From assembly GCF_030282825.1 (NCBI RefSeq), contig NZ_JASTZU010000014.1, positions 1 to 39,148 of the forward strand: DNA of 39,148 bases, in the 5' to 3' direction. Below are positions 25,930-34,577 of this stretch, in pieces. A program made the translations under genes and the position numbers. Under the pieces are notes generated by a model. That model saw only the letters and a list, made by a program, of their open reading frames with translations, was not told where the DNA came from and did not search any database. The first letter of the stretch is position 1; each line of letters starts with the position of its first letter. Source of the DNA: Aquibacillus rhizosphaerae (GTDB lineage Bacteria > Bacillota > Bacilli > Bacillales > Amphibacillaceae).

Positions 25930-26022
25930 GTTAGACCTCCTGATTAATCTAGTTCTAATTTCCCCCCTTCCTATCATACTATGATTTAAAAATTTAACAA
26001 GGTTGGATTTTATTCACTACTT

Positions 26023-26051
26023 TTGAATATTTATAATTGCAATACTATAAT
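26023..26051 (+). promoter_or_regulatory. Sigma-A promoter of ytoQ
   Basis: TTGAAT, exactly 17 bases, TATAAT, 36 bases before the start codon. Confidence 0.75.
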
Positions 26052-26086
26052 GAAAATATGAAAAAATTGTAGGAGGCATTATAGAA

Positions 26087-26527
26087 ATGAATCTTACTGT
26101 TTATTTAGCAGGACAAATCCATGATGATTGGCGTGACAACTTAAAGCGAAAGGCAAAAAATAAAGATCTTTCTATTAGTTTTGTCGGACCACAGGAACAA
26201 CATGACCTTTCTGACTCCATAGGAGAGAACATTTTAGGAGCACAACCAGGAAATGTTTATAGAGATGACGCAGCTTCAGCTATTAATAACTTTAGAACAG
26301 AAGTATTACTCAAAAAAGCAGATATAGTTATTGCATTATTTGGTGAAAAATATAAACAATGGAATACCGCAATGGATGCTGCAACCGCTTTGACACTCAA
26401 CAAGCCCACTATTATAGTAAGACCAGAATCGTTAATTCATCCATTAAAAGAATTATCAAATAAAGCCAATGTGACAGTCGAGACAATTGATCAAGCATTA
26501 GAAGTTATTGAATACGTTTATAAGTAG
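26087..26527 (+). CDS. ytoQ: YtoQ family protein
   Basis: 146 residues, near the usual YtoQ length. The fold resembles nucleoside 2-deoxyribosyltransferase-like and TIR-related Rossmann proteins: YLAGQIHDDWRDNL at the start, SFVGPQEQHDLSD, NFRTEVLLKKADIVIALFGE and WNTAMDAATALTLNKPTIIV. No enzymatic activity is established for the family. The RBS AGGAGG lies nine or ten bases before ATG, and a clean sigma-A promoter precedes it. It converges with the DUF84 gene across a shared hairpin. Confidence 0.9.
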   Translation: MNLTVYLAGQIHDDWRDNLKRKAKNKDLSISFVGPQEQHDLSDSIGENILGAQPGNVYRDDAASAINNFRTEVLLKKADIVIALFGEKYKQWNTAMDAATALTLNKPTIIVRPESLIHPLKELSNKANVTVETIDQALEVIEYVYK

Positions 26528-26560
26528 TAACAATTGTTAAACAAAAGACTGATTACTATT

Positions 26561-26588
26561 AAACAGCGTTGGGTAGTCAGCGCTGTTT
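26561..26588. terminator. Hairpin shared by ytoQ and the DUF84 gene
   Basis: AAACAGCG, 12-base loop, CGCTGTTT followed by ATAATTG: an 8-bp stem. One arm lies within the last codons of the minus-strand DUF84 gene. The U tract is weak on both strands, so efficiency is uncertain. Confidence 0.6.
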
Positions 26589-27086
26589 ATAATTGTAATC
26601 ATACTGGCCTTTTAGTAGCTTTACGACATGCCTAAACATTTCCTCTCGTCCAACAAGCTCGTCCGTAAAAATGCCTATAGCTCCTTGATTTTTTCTAACA
26701 TCTTTCTTTTTTACGTACCAATCCATTATTTCACCTAGTTCAATCCCTTTCAGAAGTTGTTCACTTATTTCTTTCGGCAAAGGAATACGTGCACCACTTG
26801 CAACAAATAACTCACCTGATTCATCCACAAGAGCACCCCAGTTACATAATAGTAGCTTTTTATTTAGTTCCATTACCCCACCTTCAAGGCCTATACCAAT
26901 TACGTCCTCAGCTAATGAAGCACATTCCTGGGCACGATTAATTGCCCCTTCTAGAGTTTCTGTATCTGAATATGGTTGCGAAGACACATGGGAAGGAACA
27001 TCATGCGCTACTATTTTTAATTTTGTAAATACATTTTCCACTGCTGTTATCTTTGCAGGGTTATTTGATCCTATAAATACCTTCAT
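26577..27086 (-). CDS. DUF84 family NTPase (inosine/xanthosine triphosphatase-like)
   Basis: 169 residues of the DUF84/YjjX family. Visible motifs are VFIGSNNPAKITAV at the N terminus, SSQPYSDTETLEGAINRA, GIGLEGGV (catalytic acidic region), CNWGALVDESG and NQGAIGIFTDELVGREEMF. Characterised members hydrolyse ITP and XTP to keep non-canonical purines out of the nucleotide pool; this is inferred here from motifs. AGGGGA precedes the start. The last codons form part of the hairpin shared with ytoQ. Confidence 0.88.
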   Translation of the reverse strand: MKVFIGSNNPAKITAVENVFTKLKIVAHDVPSHVSSQPYSDTETLEGAINRAQECASLAEDVIGIGLEGGVMELNKKLLLCNWGALVDESGELFVASGARIPLPKEISEQLLKGIELGEIMDWYVKKKDVRKNQGAIGIFTDELVGREEMFRHVVKLLKGQYDYNYKQR

Positions 27087-27135
27087 CCTTTACATCCCCT
27101 ATTATCTTTATCATACGACATAATAACTAAATATA

Positions 27136-27172
27136 AGGACTAACTGATATCCCTAATCGGTTAGTCCTTTTT
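27136..27172 (-). terminator. Terminator of ytoP
   Basis: On the minus strand AAGGACTAAC, GAT, loop, ATC, GTTAGTCCTT: a long stem with a mismatch, between ytoP and the DUF84 gene. The plus strand also ends in CCTTTTTG. Confidence 0.85.
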
Positions 27173-27180
27173 GTTAGATT

Positions 27181-28248
27181 TTATCCATTATTTTTAATTT
27201 GTTCCAATGTGTTTGCATCAGTTGCTTTCACAAGCTTAACAATTAATTCCTTCGCAGCAGCATAATCATCTACATGAATCATGGAAGCATGCGTGTGTAT
27301 ATAGCGAGAACAAACCCCCACAACAGCTGATGGAACACCTTGATTTGAAATATGCACTCTTCCGGCATCTGTACCACCTTGAGAAATAAAATATTGATAA
27401 GGGATTTTATTTGATTCTGCCATGTCTAAAACAAACTCCCGCATACCCTTATGTGTGATCATTGAACGGTCGAAAATGCGTAATAATGCACCTTTTCCTA
27501 ACTGCCCAAACTCATTATCATCACCTGACATATCATTAGCTGGAGAAGCGTCCAACGCATAAAAGATATCTGGGTTAATCATGTTCGAGGCTACTTGGGC
27601 ACCTCTTAAACCAACTTCTTCTTGCACTGTAGCACCAGAGTACAATTGGTTCGGTAATTCAACCCCTTGGACTTCTTTTAATAATTCTATTGATAAACCA
27701 CAGCCATAACGGTTATCCCATGCCTTTGCAAGTAACTTTTTATCATTTGCCATTGGTGTAAATGGGGTAACAGGAACGATTTGTTGTCCAGGTTTAATTC
27801 CAATACGTTTTGCATCGTTCTCATCATCTGCACCAATATCAATTAACATATTCTTTATTTCCATCGGTTTTTTTCTTTGTTCCGGTGTTAAGTTGTGGGG
27901 AGGTATGGAGCCAATCACTCCAATTACGGAACCCTTTTCTGTAATTATTTCGACACGTTGTGCTAATAACACTTGTGACCACCACCCACCAAGTGGTTGA
28001 AAGCGAAGCATACCATTCTTAGTTATTTGTGTAACCATAAATCCAACTTCATCCATATGTCCTGCGACCATCACTTTGGGTCCTTTTCCATTTTTCACAC
28101 CAAATATACCGCCTAAGTTATCCTGAATGATATCATCTGAATACTTCGTTAGTTCTTGCTTCATAAAACTTCTAACATGGTGTTCATTACCAGGTGCACC
28201 CGGTAACTCTGTTAAAGTTCGAAATAGTTCTTGTGTGTCTTTATTCAT
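27181..28248 (-). CDS. ytoP: M42 family metallopeptidase YtoP
   Basis: 355-residue M42 aminopeptidase (TET/FrvX type) expected to carry two metal ions. Metal and catalytic motifs are [10 protein letters not shown] near 65-75, [10 protein letters not shown] (bridging Asp), the catalytic Glu pair in [21 protein letters not shown] and, late, [12 protein letters not shown] start at ATG 28248, preceded by GGAGGTC; the in-frame extension of nine codons would contain the RBS. The enzyme trims N-terminal residues from peptides in the cytosol as a large oligomer; exact specificity is unknown. It is divergent from ytzB. Confidence 0.93.
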   Translation of the reverse strand: MNKDTQELFRTLTELPGAPGNEHHVRSFMKQELTKYSDDIIQDNLGGIFGVKNGKGPKVMVAGHMDEVGFMVTQITKNGMLRFQPLGGWWSQVLLAQRVEIITEKGSVIGVIGSIPPHNLTPEQRKKPMEIKNMLIDIGADDENDAKRIGIKPGQQIVPVTPFTPMANDKKLLAKAWDNRYGCGLSIELLKEVQGVELPNQLYSGATVQEEVGLRGAQVASNMINPDIFYALDASPANDMSGDDNEFGQLGKGALLRIFDRSMITHKGMREFVLDMAESNKIPYQYFISQGGTDAGRVHISNQGVPSAVVGVCSRYIHTHASMIHVDDYAAAKELIVKLVKATDANTLEQIKNNG

Positions 28249-28392
28249 ATGTATGACCTCCATGTGTAGTAACATAATTTAATTGTATCGAATCGTGCAT
28301 CATGTTTCCACTTTTTAGATGCTACTTTGATTTCTATTTTCTCTAAAATCAGGTATACTAATACTAAAATCTAAACTTGAGGTGGTCCACTA

Positions 28393-28719
28393 ATGAATTG
28401 GAAAAGACTTGTAGTTGCGGCTGGACTAGGCGCTGTAGCTGGTTACTTTATTAAAGATCAAATCACAAACCAACAAAATGTTACACCAGAAAAAGCACTT
28501 AAATTAGCAAAAAATACTTTTAAACAACAAGGTCCAGTTAGCGGATCATGGATTTATATGAAGGCTGAAGAATTAGTGAAAAATGGACTAACATATAACG
28601 TTTATCGTGGTGGTGTAACAAGAACTTTAGATGGTGATAATAAACAGTATGAGTTTTTTGTTGACGCGGAAACAGGTACGATTATTGATGTAGCTGAATC
28701 AGCATTATTAAACCAATAA
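28393..28719 (+). CDS. ytzB: PepSY-domain small protein YtzB
   Basis: 108 residues. An N-terminal hydrophobic segment (about 5-20, LVVAAGLGAVAGYFI) acts as signal or anchor, followed by one PepSY-like domain (VTPEKALKLAKNTFKQQG and FFVDAETGTIIDVAESAL). PepSY domains are often extracytoplasmic and linked to peptidase inhibition. The RBS is GAGGTGG. It lies between ytoP and trmB as in B. subtilis. Confidence 0.88.
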   Translation: MNWKRLVVAAGLGAVAGYFIKDQITNQQNVTPEKALKLAKNTFKQQGPVSGSWIYMKAEELVKNGLTYNVYRGGVTRTLDGDNKQYEFFVDAETGTIIDVAESALLNQ

Positions 28720-28778
28720 TACTAATTTAGCTTTTGACATTGTAAGGGATTTTTAATAGCAGAGTATTTATGTAAAAA

Positions 28779-28822
28779 TAAAAAAAGTAAACGGGGCTAT
28801 AAATGCTCCGTTTACTTTTTTT
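28779..28822. terminator. Bidirectional terminator between ytzB and trmB
   Basis: AAAAAAAGTAAACGG, loop, CCGTTTACTTTTTTT: long perfect arms with A and T tails, serving both convergent genes. Its right arm contains the trmB stop codon. Confidence 0.95.
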
Positions 28823-29456
28823 GAAATCTTGCTTTACATCTATAAATGGGTTGACCAATACCTGAAAATTTTTCTTCGTATTCTGTCATAATATTTGTAG
28901 GATCTGCTTGGTCGTGAAGATCAAGTAAAACCTCTTCCAAAATCATACCATATTGTGAAAAACTAACCAATGAGAACTCAAACAATCCTCGGTTATCAGT
29001 CTTAAGAATAAGTTCACCGTTACTATTCAAGATATTTTCATATTGTTCCAAAAAATTCTTAAAGGTCAATCTTCGTTTAGCGTGTCTAGCTTTCGGCCAT
29101 GGATCAGAGAAGTTTAAATATATTTTCTCTACTTCATTTTCGCCAAAAAATTCCGATAAGTCATTAGCATCCTCATTAATTAGACGCACATTTTCTTGAT
29201 TTGAATCTGACACTTTTTGTACAGCACTAACAATTATACTTTTGGCTAGTTCCATTCCAACAAAATTAACATCACTATACTGTTTAGCCATTCCAGCAAC
29301 AAACTGTCCTTTGCCAGTTCCTATCTCTAAATGAATTGGATTATTGTTTTTAAACACAGTATTCCATTTATTTTTGTATTCACTAGGAGATAACTCAACT
29401 ATTTCTTTATTTTCTTTTAAGTAATCATCTGCCCAAGGTTTATTTCTTGCACGCAT
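28812..29456 (-). CDS. trmB: tRNA (guanine-N7)-methyltransferase
   Basis: 214 residues (B. subtilis TrmB 213). Class I SAM-dependent methyltransferase making m7G46 in the tRNA variable loop. The SAM motif is HLEIGTGKGQFVAGMA, the family signature is NFSDPWPKARHAKRRLT, and the start RARNKPWADDYLKEN is typical. I start at ATG 29456, preceded by AAGGAG at ten bases; the open frame extends 14 codons upstream through the RBS. The stop codon lies in the terminator shared with ytzB. Confidence 0.95.
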   Translation of the reverse strand: MRARNKPWADDYLKENKEIVELSPSEYKNKWNTVFKNNNPIHLEIGTGKGQFVAGMAKQYSDVNFVGMELAKSIIVSAVQKVSDSNQENVRLINEDANDLSEFFGENEVEKIYLNFSDPWPKARHAKRRLTFKNFLEQYENILNSNGELILKTDNRGLFEFSLVSFSQYGMILEEVLLDLHDQADPTNIMTEYEEKFSGIGQPIYRCKARFQKK

Positions 29457-29641
29457 AAAATGACGCTCCTTCAGGTTATTTATAATAAACAGTATCACGA
29501 GTTTAAGTACGCAGGCAAGTCCTATCCAACTTAAATAAATTTAACGCAAAAAAGAAAACTGAATTACTATTTATAGAAACTCAGTCCGTCTTGAATATTT
29601 AAACCTTTTTAGTTAAAAATACTATTAAAGGTGGGATATCT

Positions 29642-29929
29642 ATGTCATTAAATGTTAATGATCAATTACATGTTTTATATGATTTGCTTAGTGAACAGGC
29701 AGAAGATTGCTGCGGTAGTGTTTCTGAATGCCAACAAATAAAACGACTTGTACAATCATTAATTTCTAGTAAGTCCATTAGTGATCAGCAATTACTTCAA
29801 TTATTACCAGAAATTTATAATTATGGTCGACAAGGCGAAATAGCTCAAAATCTTGATGAACATATTACGACTAACCAAGACAATATAAAAAGTTGGGTAA
29901 GTGTGATTGACTATACTAGTAGTCAGTAA
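29642..29929 (+). CDS. ytzH: YtzH-like protein
   Basis: 95-residue small cytosolic protein of the YtzH family, all-helical in appearance (NDQLHVLYDLLSEQAEDCCG, then CQQIKRLVQSLISS). The CCG...C cysteines are conserved-looking, but I know of no established function. AAAGGTGGG precedes the ATG. Its 3' end overlaps the convergent ytmP by 14 bases. Position between trmB and ytmP is as in B. subtilis. Confidence 0.88.
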   Translation: MSLNVNDQLHVLYDLLSEQAEDCCGSVSECQQIKRLVQSLISSKSISDQQLLQLLPEIYNYGRQGEIAQNLDEHITTNQDNIKSWVSVIDYTSSQ

Positions 29930-30725
29930 CTCTATTTAAAAGCCGCTTTAATTCTTTAAGCCTTTGAGCGGCTTTTTTATTCTCATTACGTTTTTTATGC
30001 CATATCAAATAAGAAATAGCTTCAATCATCAGATACCAATTCATACGATCAATCAAATGCTCATCATTAGTAATTCCGTAACTATCCAACCAAGAATCCC
30101 AGTCGTTCTCAGGAATATACCATTGTAAAATCATACCAATGTCCATTGCTGGATCACCGACTTTAGCGTTATCCCAGTCAATTAAATATAGTTGGCCACT
30201 ATGCGAAAGAAGCCAGTTATTATGATTCATATCACAATGACAAACCACTTGGACATCAGAATATACAAAGGGTAACATTTTGTCCAAGTATTTAATTGCT
30301 TGATGCACTTCTATTTGTGCCAATTCTTCATTATCACGTATATTTTTTCTTAATTTATTTAATATTTCATCCGGTTTAAGTGGTTTTTTTCCAATCCTCA
30401 TCAACATATGTAATAATTCTGAGGAATGATGGATTTTACTTAATAATTTGGCCACTTCAGGATGTTGCATTTCTTCAGGCGTTAATTCTTTACTTTCTAG
30501 CCATTGTTGCGCAGTTACAACGTCACCATTCTCTAGACGTTTTGTCCATACTAACTTTGGCACAATGCCCTGAGCAGACAATACAGCTAAAAAAGGAGAA
30601 GAGTTACGCTTTAAGAATAAACGATTGCTTTCACTTTGAGCATAATAAGCTTCTCCAGTTGATCCTCCGGCTGGTGCAATCGTCCATTCATTACCTAGTA
30701 TATGTTCCAAACTTTTCACCTTCAA
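29916..30725 (-). CDS. ytmP: Aminoglycoside-phosphotransferase-like kinase YtmP
   Basis: 269-residue APH/choline kinase-fold protein. The catalytic loop HCDMNHNN gives His163, Asp165 and Asn170, the DFG-equivalent is LIDWDNAKVGDPAMDIG, and the N-lobe nucleotide loop is AGGSTGEAYYA. The substrate is unknown; nothing points to antibiotic resistance, and the gene is a conserved chromosomal neighbour of trmB and ytzH. The last codons overlap ytzH on the opposite strand, with no terminator between. Confidence 0.88.
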   Translation of the reverse strand: MKVKSLEHILGNEWTIAPAGGSTGEAYYAQSESNRLFLKRNSSPFLAVLSAQGIVPKLVWTKRLENGDVVTAQQWLESKELTPEEMQHPEVAKLLSKIHHSSELLHMLMRIGKKPLKPDEILNKLRKNIRDNEELAQIEVHQAIKYLDKMLPFVYSDVQVVCHCDMNHNNWLLSHSGQLYLIDWDNAKVGDPAMDIGMILQWYIPENDWDSWLDSYGITNDEHLIDRMNWYLMIEAISYLIWHKKRNENKKAAQRLKELKRLLNRVTDY

Positions 30726-30836
30726 TTCCTCAAATCTTACTATATTTAATGAATTATTATTAAAAGGACAGTAATAATAGATTAACCCAAACTACATAAC
30801 AATTTCAAGTGAATTTTTTTAAACAAACGATATTAA

Positions 30837-31742
30837 TTAAGTTTCATCTATCTCTTCTTCCCATTCCGGTCGTTTAATTGCAGACGTATAACAATGATTT
30901 AGTAACAACTCTGCAACTTTTAGTTGCCTATGTTTTAATGGGGAGACCAGGCTTCGTTTAGCATTTAACCACGATTCGTGCTGTTCTTTTCCTATAAATT
31001 TAGTATTATAGGGTTCCAAATAAGATTCAATCATATTCGTTCTAGACAATACAACTTTTTGTATAGGAAAATCTATATCATATTTATTTAATATACTCCT
31101 AATGACTTTCTCTGTACGCTTAAGTGATAACAAAGGACTTAGAAGGCGACTTTGAATATTATCTTGTTCTTTGTACCAGGTACGGTCATCACCTGTCACA
31201 ATCGTAATATCTGAATCTAACTCAACAAATCTGATAATCTCTATTCCAATTGGACTTAGTAGGACAATATCTCCTTCTAATGGGCTATTTTTCAAATGAA
31301 AAATAGGTTGATAAAAAAGCAAATACGTATCCGGGAATCTTTGAAGAAAATATTTCAGAGTATAATCGTCATAGTAGTATTTATCTAGAAAAGACATTTC
31401 ACTGACGGTAGTTGAAGCCCATTTAAATTGAAAAGGTAATAACGTATCTAAAAAATACTGTTTTAAGTCCTTTTTTGAATTTGGCAGCTGGATCTCCGAA
31501 AAATCCTGCGCATCTTCCTCAACGCGCTCTCTTCGTTGAAAAAAACTCTTCCACTTTGAAAAGTTACTATTATCTTGTTCCTGTTCATCTTCAATATCTA
31601 TTTGTTGTTCTAATTGCAATTCCCATGCCTGCATCAGTTTTTTCCAATTTTCACTTTTTAAACGAATATACTGACCAGGATAATGATAAATATCCTTTTC
31701 ATACCTTGATATATAATCTTGCAGTTTTACCAATTGAGCCAT
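30837..31742 (-). CDS. ytlQ: YtlQ-like protein, NERD-related but probably without the catalytic site
   Basis: 301-residue cytosolic protein immediately following ytlP: the ytlP stop and this ATG are adjacent with no gap, with AGAGGAGA as RBS inside the ytlP end. The N terminus is helical and acidic, including an EDEQEQD stretch. A central segment (EGDIVLLSPIGIEIIRFVE) resembles the NERD core that carries the GD and ExK residues, but the ExK lysine is missing (RFVELD). Synteny with ytlP points to B. subtilis YtlQ. Function is unknown; the NERD relation is my reading of one segment. Confidence 0.72.
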   Translation of the reverse strand: MAQLVKLQDYISRYEKDIYHYPGQYIRLKSENWKKLMQAWELQLEQQIDIEDEQEQDNSNFSKWKSFFQRRERVEEDAQDFSEIQLPNSKKDLKQYFLDTLLPFQFKWASTTVSEMSFLDKYYYDDYTLKYFLQRFPDTYLLFYQPIFHLKNSPLEGDIVLLSPIGIEIIRFVELDSDITIVTGDDRTWYKEQDNIQSRLLSPLLSLKRTEKVIRSILNKYDIDFPIQKVVLSRTNMIESYLEPYNTKFIGKEQHESWLNAKRSLVSPLKHRQLKVAELLLNHCYTSAIKRPEWEEEIDET

Positions 31743-32312
31743 TTATTCTCCTCTATTCAAATCAATCTGTTTAACAACTTTATACTTAGGTGAATCCGAA
31801 GGGTGTATTTGATAAACGACAATATGCTTTACTATAAAATTTTTCATCTCAAGAAAAGTATCATCTTGAAAACTATCTATATCTATACATTGACCACTCC
31901 ACTTTTTTGCAAGTGTAACATGCGGACGATAGGGTCTCTTTTCCTCTTTGAACCCCAAAGCCACACATATGCCCTCAACGGCATCATAAAGTGAATTTAT
32001 TGAATTGCTATCACTAACTCCAGACCATAATACCCGAGGTTGATTTGGATTTCCAAACGTACCAATACCTCCTATCGTTAGAGGAAATTGGCTGATAGTA
32101 TTGATTTTTTCTAAATGTTCCATTAATTTATCAATTGTACCAGTAGATACTGAACCTAAAAATTTCAAGGTTATATGAAGATCGTCTTGATGTGTCCAAC
32201 TCTTATAACCAAGAGTTTTGTCACTTTTTAAATTATTTTGTATATCAGATAACCAGAGTTTTATATCTTGACTTAGCGGTATTGCAATAAAATAATGCAT
32301 ATTTTGTAACAT
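31743..32312 (-). CDS. thpR: RNA 2',3'-cyclic phosphodiesterase (2'-5' RNA ligase family) YtlP
   Basis: 189 residues with the 2H phosphoesterase fold. The two HxTL motifs are HITL at 46-49 and HVTL at 131-134. The family hydrolyses 2',3'-cyclic phosphate ends of RNA and can reversibly form 2'-5' linkages. The start is ATG 32312 after AGGAAGAGG; an internal ATG four codons later is possible. Directly contiguous with ytlQ downstream, suggesting translational coupling. Confidence 0.9.
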   Translation of the reverse strand: MLQNMHYFIAIPLSQDIKLWLSDIQNNLKSDKTLGYKSWTHQDDLHITLKFLGSVSTGTIDKLMEHLEKINTISQFPLTIGGIGTFGNPNQPRVLWSGVSDSNSINSLYDAVEGICVALGFKEEKRPYRPHVTLAKKWSGQCIDIDSFQDDTFLEMKNFIVKHIVVYQIHPSDSPKYKVVKQIDLNRGE

Positions 32313-32379
32313 ACTAAACCTCTTCCTATTATCTTGGGAGCTTGCTTTTATTTAATTTGCACAAAATATAACTAATTTA

Positions 32380-33396
32380 TTATTTAGTTGAATTAAACTT
32401 TTCGTATGTGAGTTTATCACAAATGGCATATAATTCTGCATCATTTGGAATTTCATCATCTAACATACGATTTACACTTAAATTATTACGATCTGCTACA
32501 AGTGTTGCACCTTGTTCAAGTAAATCATGAAATGCATCGCCATATGTTTTCCATTTTGGTGAGATTTGAATATGATAAAGATCATCTCCATGTGATCTGC
32601 TTAATAACTGGCTATATACATTAGATATACCTTTTCTAAATGCTGAACGCACAAATAGACTCGATATGGTCTCATTTGAAATGATAAACTCATTAACTTT
32701 CATATATTCAAAGTTTTTAATGTGCTTTTCTTCCATAACTTCAACAATCGTGTGAACTTCTGGTGCGATTGACTCAATTGCCGAAGCTATTAATAGTGTT
32801 TTACCATCTGACAGTTGATCATCTTGAATCGTATCGTCCGCAAAAACTAAGACTGCATTTGCTTCTTTTATATTTGCATTTAAAAGTGTTTCACTTTCTG
32901 AGGCATTGCCTCTTATGTAATGAATATTCTCAGCGAGTATTGGGGCTTTTTCTAAATCATCTATGAGAACAATTTCAATTTTATTATTTGTATCAAGCAT
33001 TTCCTTAATTGCAAACTTTGCTTTCTGTGACCAACCAATAATGATAAAATGTTGTTTTTCACTATACACAATATTACCTTCCTCTCTTTTTTTACGAAAG
33101 CTGGCTAACCCATCCACTACTTTACCAATCACTACACCGATTAAACCAATTCCAAAAATGTAAAGAAAAAGGGCAATGACTCTTCCAGCGATTGTTATTG
33201 GAAAGTAATCTCCATACCCTACAGTAGTAACTGTAGTCATTACCCACCAAAATCCGTCAAAATATGTTGGAAATGTTTCACTTTCTACTTGCACAACTAA
33301 GAAAGAAGCAAGAAGCACTAATAAAATACTTGTTAAAAATATAATTCTATTTTGTATTTTTATTACTTTTTTCATTAATGTTCTAATTAAATACAT
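32380..33396 (-). CDS. Potassium channel with RCK domain (YugO-like)
   Basis: 338 residues. Two membrane helices (about 17-37 and 71-93) flank a pore loop with selectivity filter TVGYGD at 58-63. A cytosolic RCK (TrkA-N-like) domain starts at about 114 (HFIIIGWSQKAKFAIKEM); the GWSQKA form replaces the GxGxxG nucleotide loop as in YugO-type channels. A second RCK-like part follows to the end. The product should conduct K+ as a tetramer gated by a cytosolic ligand. AAAGGAGGG precedes the ATG. Divergent from ytzE. YugO is a good comparison, but orthology is not proven. Confidence 0.9.
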   Translation of the reverse strand: MYLIRTLMKKVIKIQNRIIFLTSILLVLLASFLVVQVESETFPTYFDGFWWVMTTVTTVGYGDYFPITIAGRVIALFLYIFGIGLIGVVIGKVVDGLASFRKKREEGNIVYSEKQHFIIIGWSQKAKFAIKEMLDTNNKIEIVLIDDLEKAPILAENIHYIRGNASESETLLNANIKEANAVLVFADDTIQDDQLSDGKTLLIASAIESIAPEVHTIVEVMEEKHIKNFEYMKVNEFIISNETISSLFVRSAFRKGISNVYSQLLSRSHGDDLYHIQISPKWKTYGDAFHDLLEQGATLVADRNNLSVNRMLDDEIPNDAELYAICDKLTYEKFNSTK

Positions 33397-33553
33397 AGTT
33401 GTCCCTCCTTTATAATAGTATTAATTAAGTGAATTATCTGTAAAGTATCTGCAAAAATATAGCGTTTTGCAGCGAAAAGGTGTAAAATTAAATTAACTTC
33501 AAGATTCACGATCACTAAACGCCTAATGAAGAAGAACATTAAGGAGTGGTTTT

Positions 33554-33772
33554 TTGAATCAATCAACAACCCGCATGCTTACTCGTGTAAAGGCTGTATA
33601 TCTGTACATTAGAGAAAATGGACCAGTCTCAACATCCGAAATAGCAGAAGAATTTGGGATTACTGATCGTACGGTTCAAAGAGACTTGAATGTCTTGGAG
33701 CACAACGGTCTAGTTAGTAGTCCAAACCGTGGGAGATGGAGAATCACTAAAAAGAAAGTTAAAATATCGTAA
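33554..33772 (+). CDS. ytzE: DeoR-type helix-turn-helix protein YtzE
   Basis: 72 residues consisting essentially of one winged helix-turn-helix (VSTSEIAEEFGITDRTVQRD with a short wing SPNRGRWRIT). There is no effector domain, as in B. subtilis YtzE. The start codon is TTG at 33554, placed after AAGGAGTGG; the only nearby ATG (33575) lacks an RBS. Likely a small DNA-binding regulator; targets are unknown, though the divergent K+ channel gene is one possibility. Confidence 0.85.
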   Translation: MNQSTTRMLTRVKAVYLYIRENGPVSTSEIAEEFGITDRTVQRDLNVLEHNGLVSSPNRGRWRITKKKVKIS

Positions 33773-33793
33773 AAGTGTAAGCATAGAACAGAA

Positions 33794-33822
33794 GGCTGAC
33801 AAATTGTCAGCCTATTTTTTTG
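33794..33822 (+). terminator. Terminator of ytzE
   Basis: GGCTGACA, AAT, TGTCAGCC, then TATTTTTTTG: a perfect 8-bp stem with U tract. Confidence 0.92.
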
Positions 33823-33840
33823 TTACATCAATCACTAACC

Positions 33841-34560
33841 TTATTTGTTCGTAATTGATACTAAATAAGTATATTCCTCATCAGATAGTTCACGATATTC
33901 ACCTAATTGCAAATCACCATCTAGCACTAAAGTCCCCATCGATAAACGCTTTAAGTAAATCACTTTTTTACCAACAGCTTCAAACATTCTTTTCACCTGG
34001 TGAAACTTACCTTCAGTAATGGTGATTTCAATTTCAGATATTTCTCCTCTAGTTAAAACAGATAATTCAGCTGGTTTCGTAACGTATCCATCGTCTAATG
34101 TCACACCTTGTTTAAATCGTATCACATCATCACTCGTTACACGACCTTCAATTTTAGCATAATACGTTTTACCTACATTTTTTTTAGGAGAAAGTAGTTG
34201 GTGAGCTAACTTTCCATCATTGGTGATTAATAGCAATCCCTCTGTATCTTTATCAAGTCTTCCTACTGGAAATGGATCAAAAACGATATCCTCAGGGTCC
34301 AATAGTTCAATTACGGTAGAGTCTCTTGTATCCTCTGTTGCTGAAACGTATCCAGGTGGTTTATTCATCATGATATATATATTTTCTTTATATTCTACAA
34401 TCTCATCAAAAATTTTAATTTCATCTTTAACTGGATCTACATGCAAATTACTATTTTTTATAACTTCATTGTTTTTTTGGACTACTCCTTTTTTGAGGAG
34501 AATCTTTACTTCTTTCCTACTACCATATCCCATATTTGCAAGAAGCTTATCTATTCTCAT
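33841..34560 (-). CDS. RsuA-family 16S rRNA pseudouridine synthase
   Basis: 239 residues. An N-terminal S4 RNA-binding domain (MRIDKLLANMGYGSRKEVKI) is followed by the RsuA/RluB-type catalytic domain, with catalytic Asp103 in GRLDKDTEGLL, MNKPPGYVSA and the C-terminal EGKFHQVKRMFEAVG. Members of this branch make Ψ516 in 16S rRNA or related sites. It directly follows murJ (18 bases). In B. subtilis the same position holds the ytzG pseudouridine synthase, here a single intact gene. Confidence 0.92.
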   Translation of the reverse strand: MRIDKLLANMGYGSRKEVKILLKKGVVQKNNEVIKNSNLHVDPVKDEIKIFDEIVEYKENIYIMMNKPPGYVSATEDTRDSTVIELLDPEDIVFDPFPVGRLDKDTEGLLLITNDGKLAHQLLSPKKNVGKTYYAKIEGRVTSDDVIRFKQGVTLDDGYVTKPAELSVLTRGEISEIEITITEGKFHQVKRMFEAVGKKVIYLKRLSMGTLVLDGDLQLGEYRELSDEEYTYLVSITNK

Positions 34561-34577
34561 TAAAATCTCCTACCTTA

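Noticed and set aside
30380-30763. 127-codon plus-strand open frame
   Set aside because: Antisense to ytmP, whose kinase motifs define the real gene.
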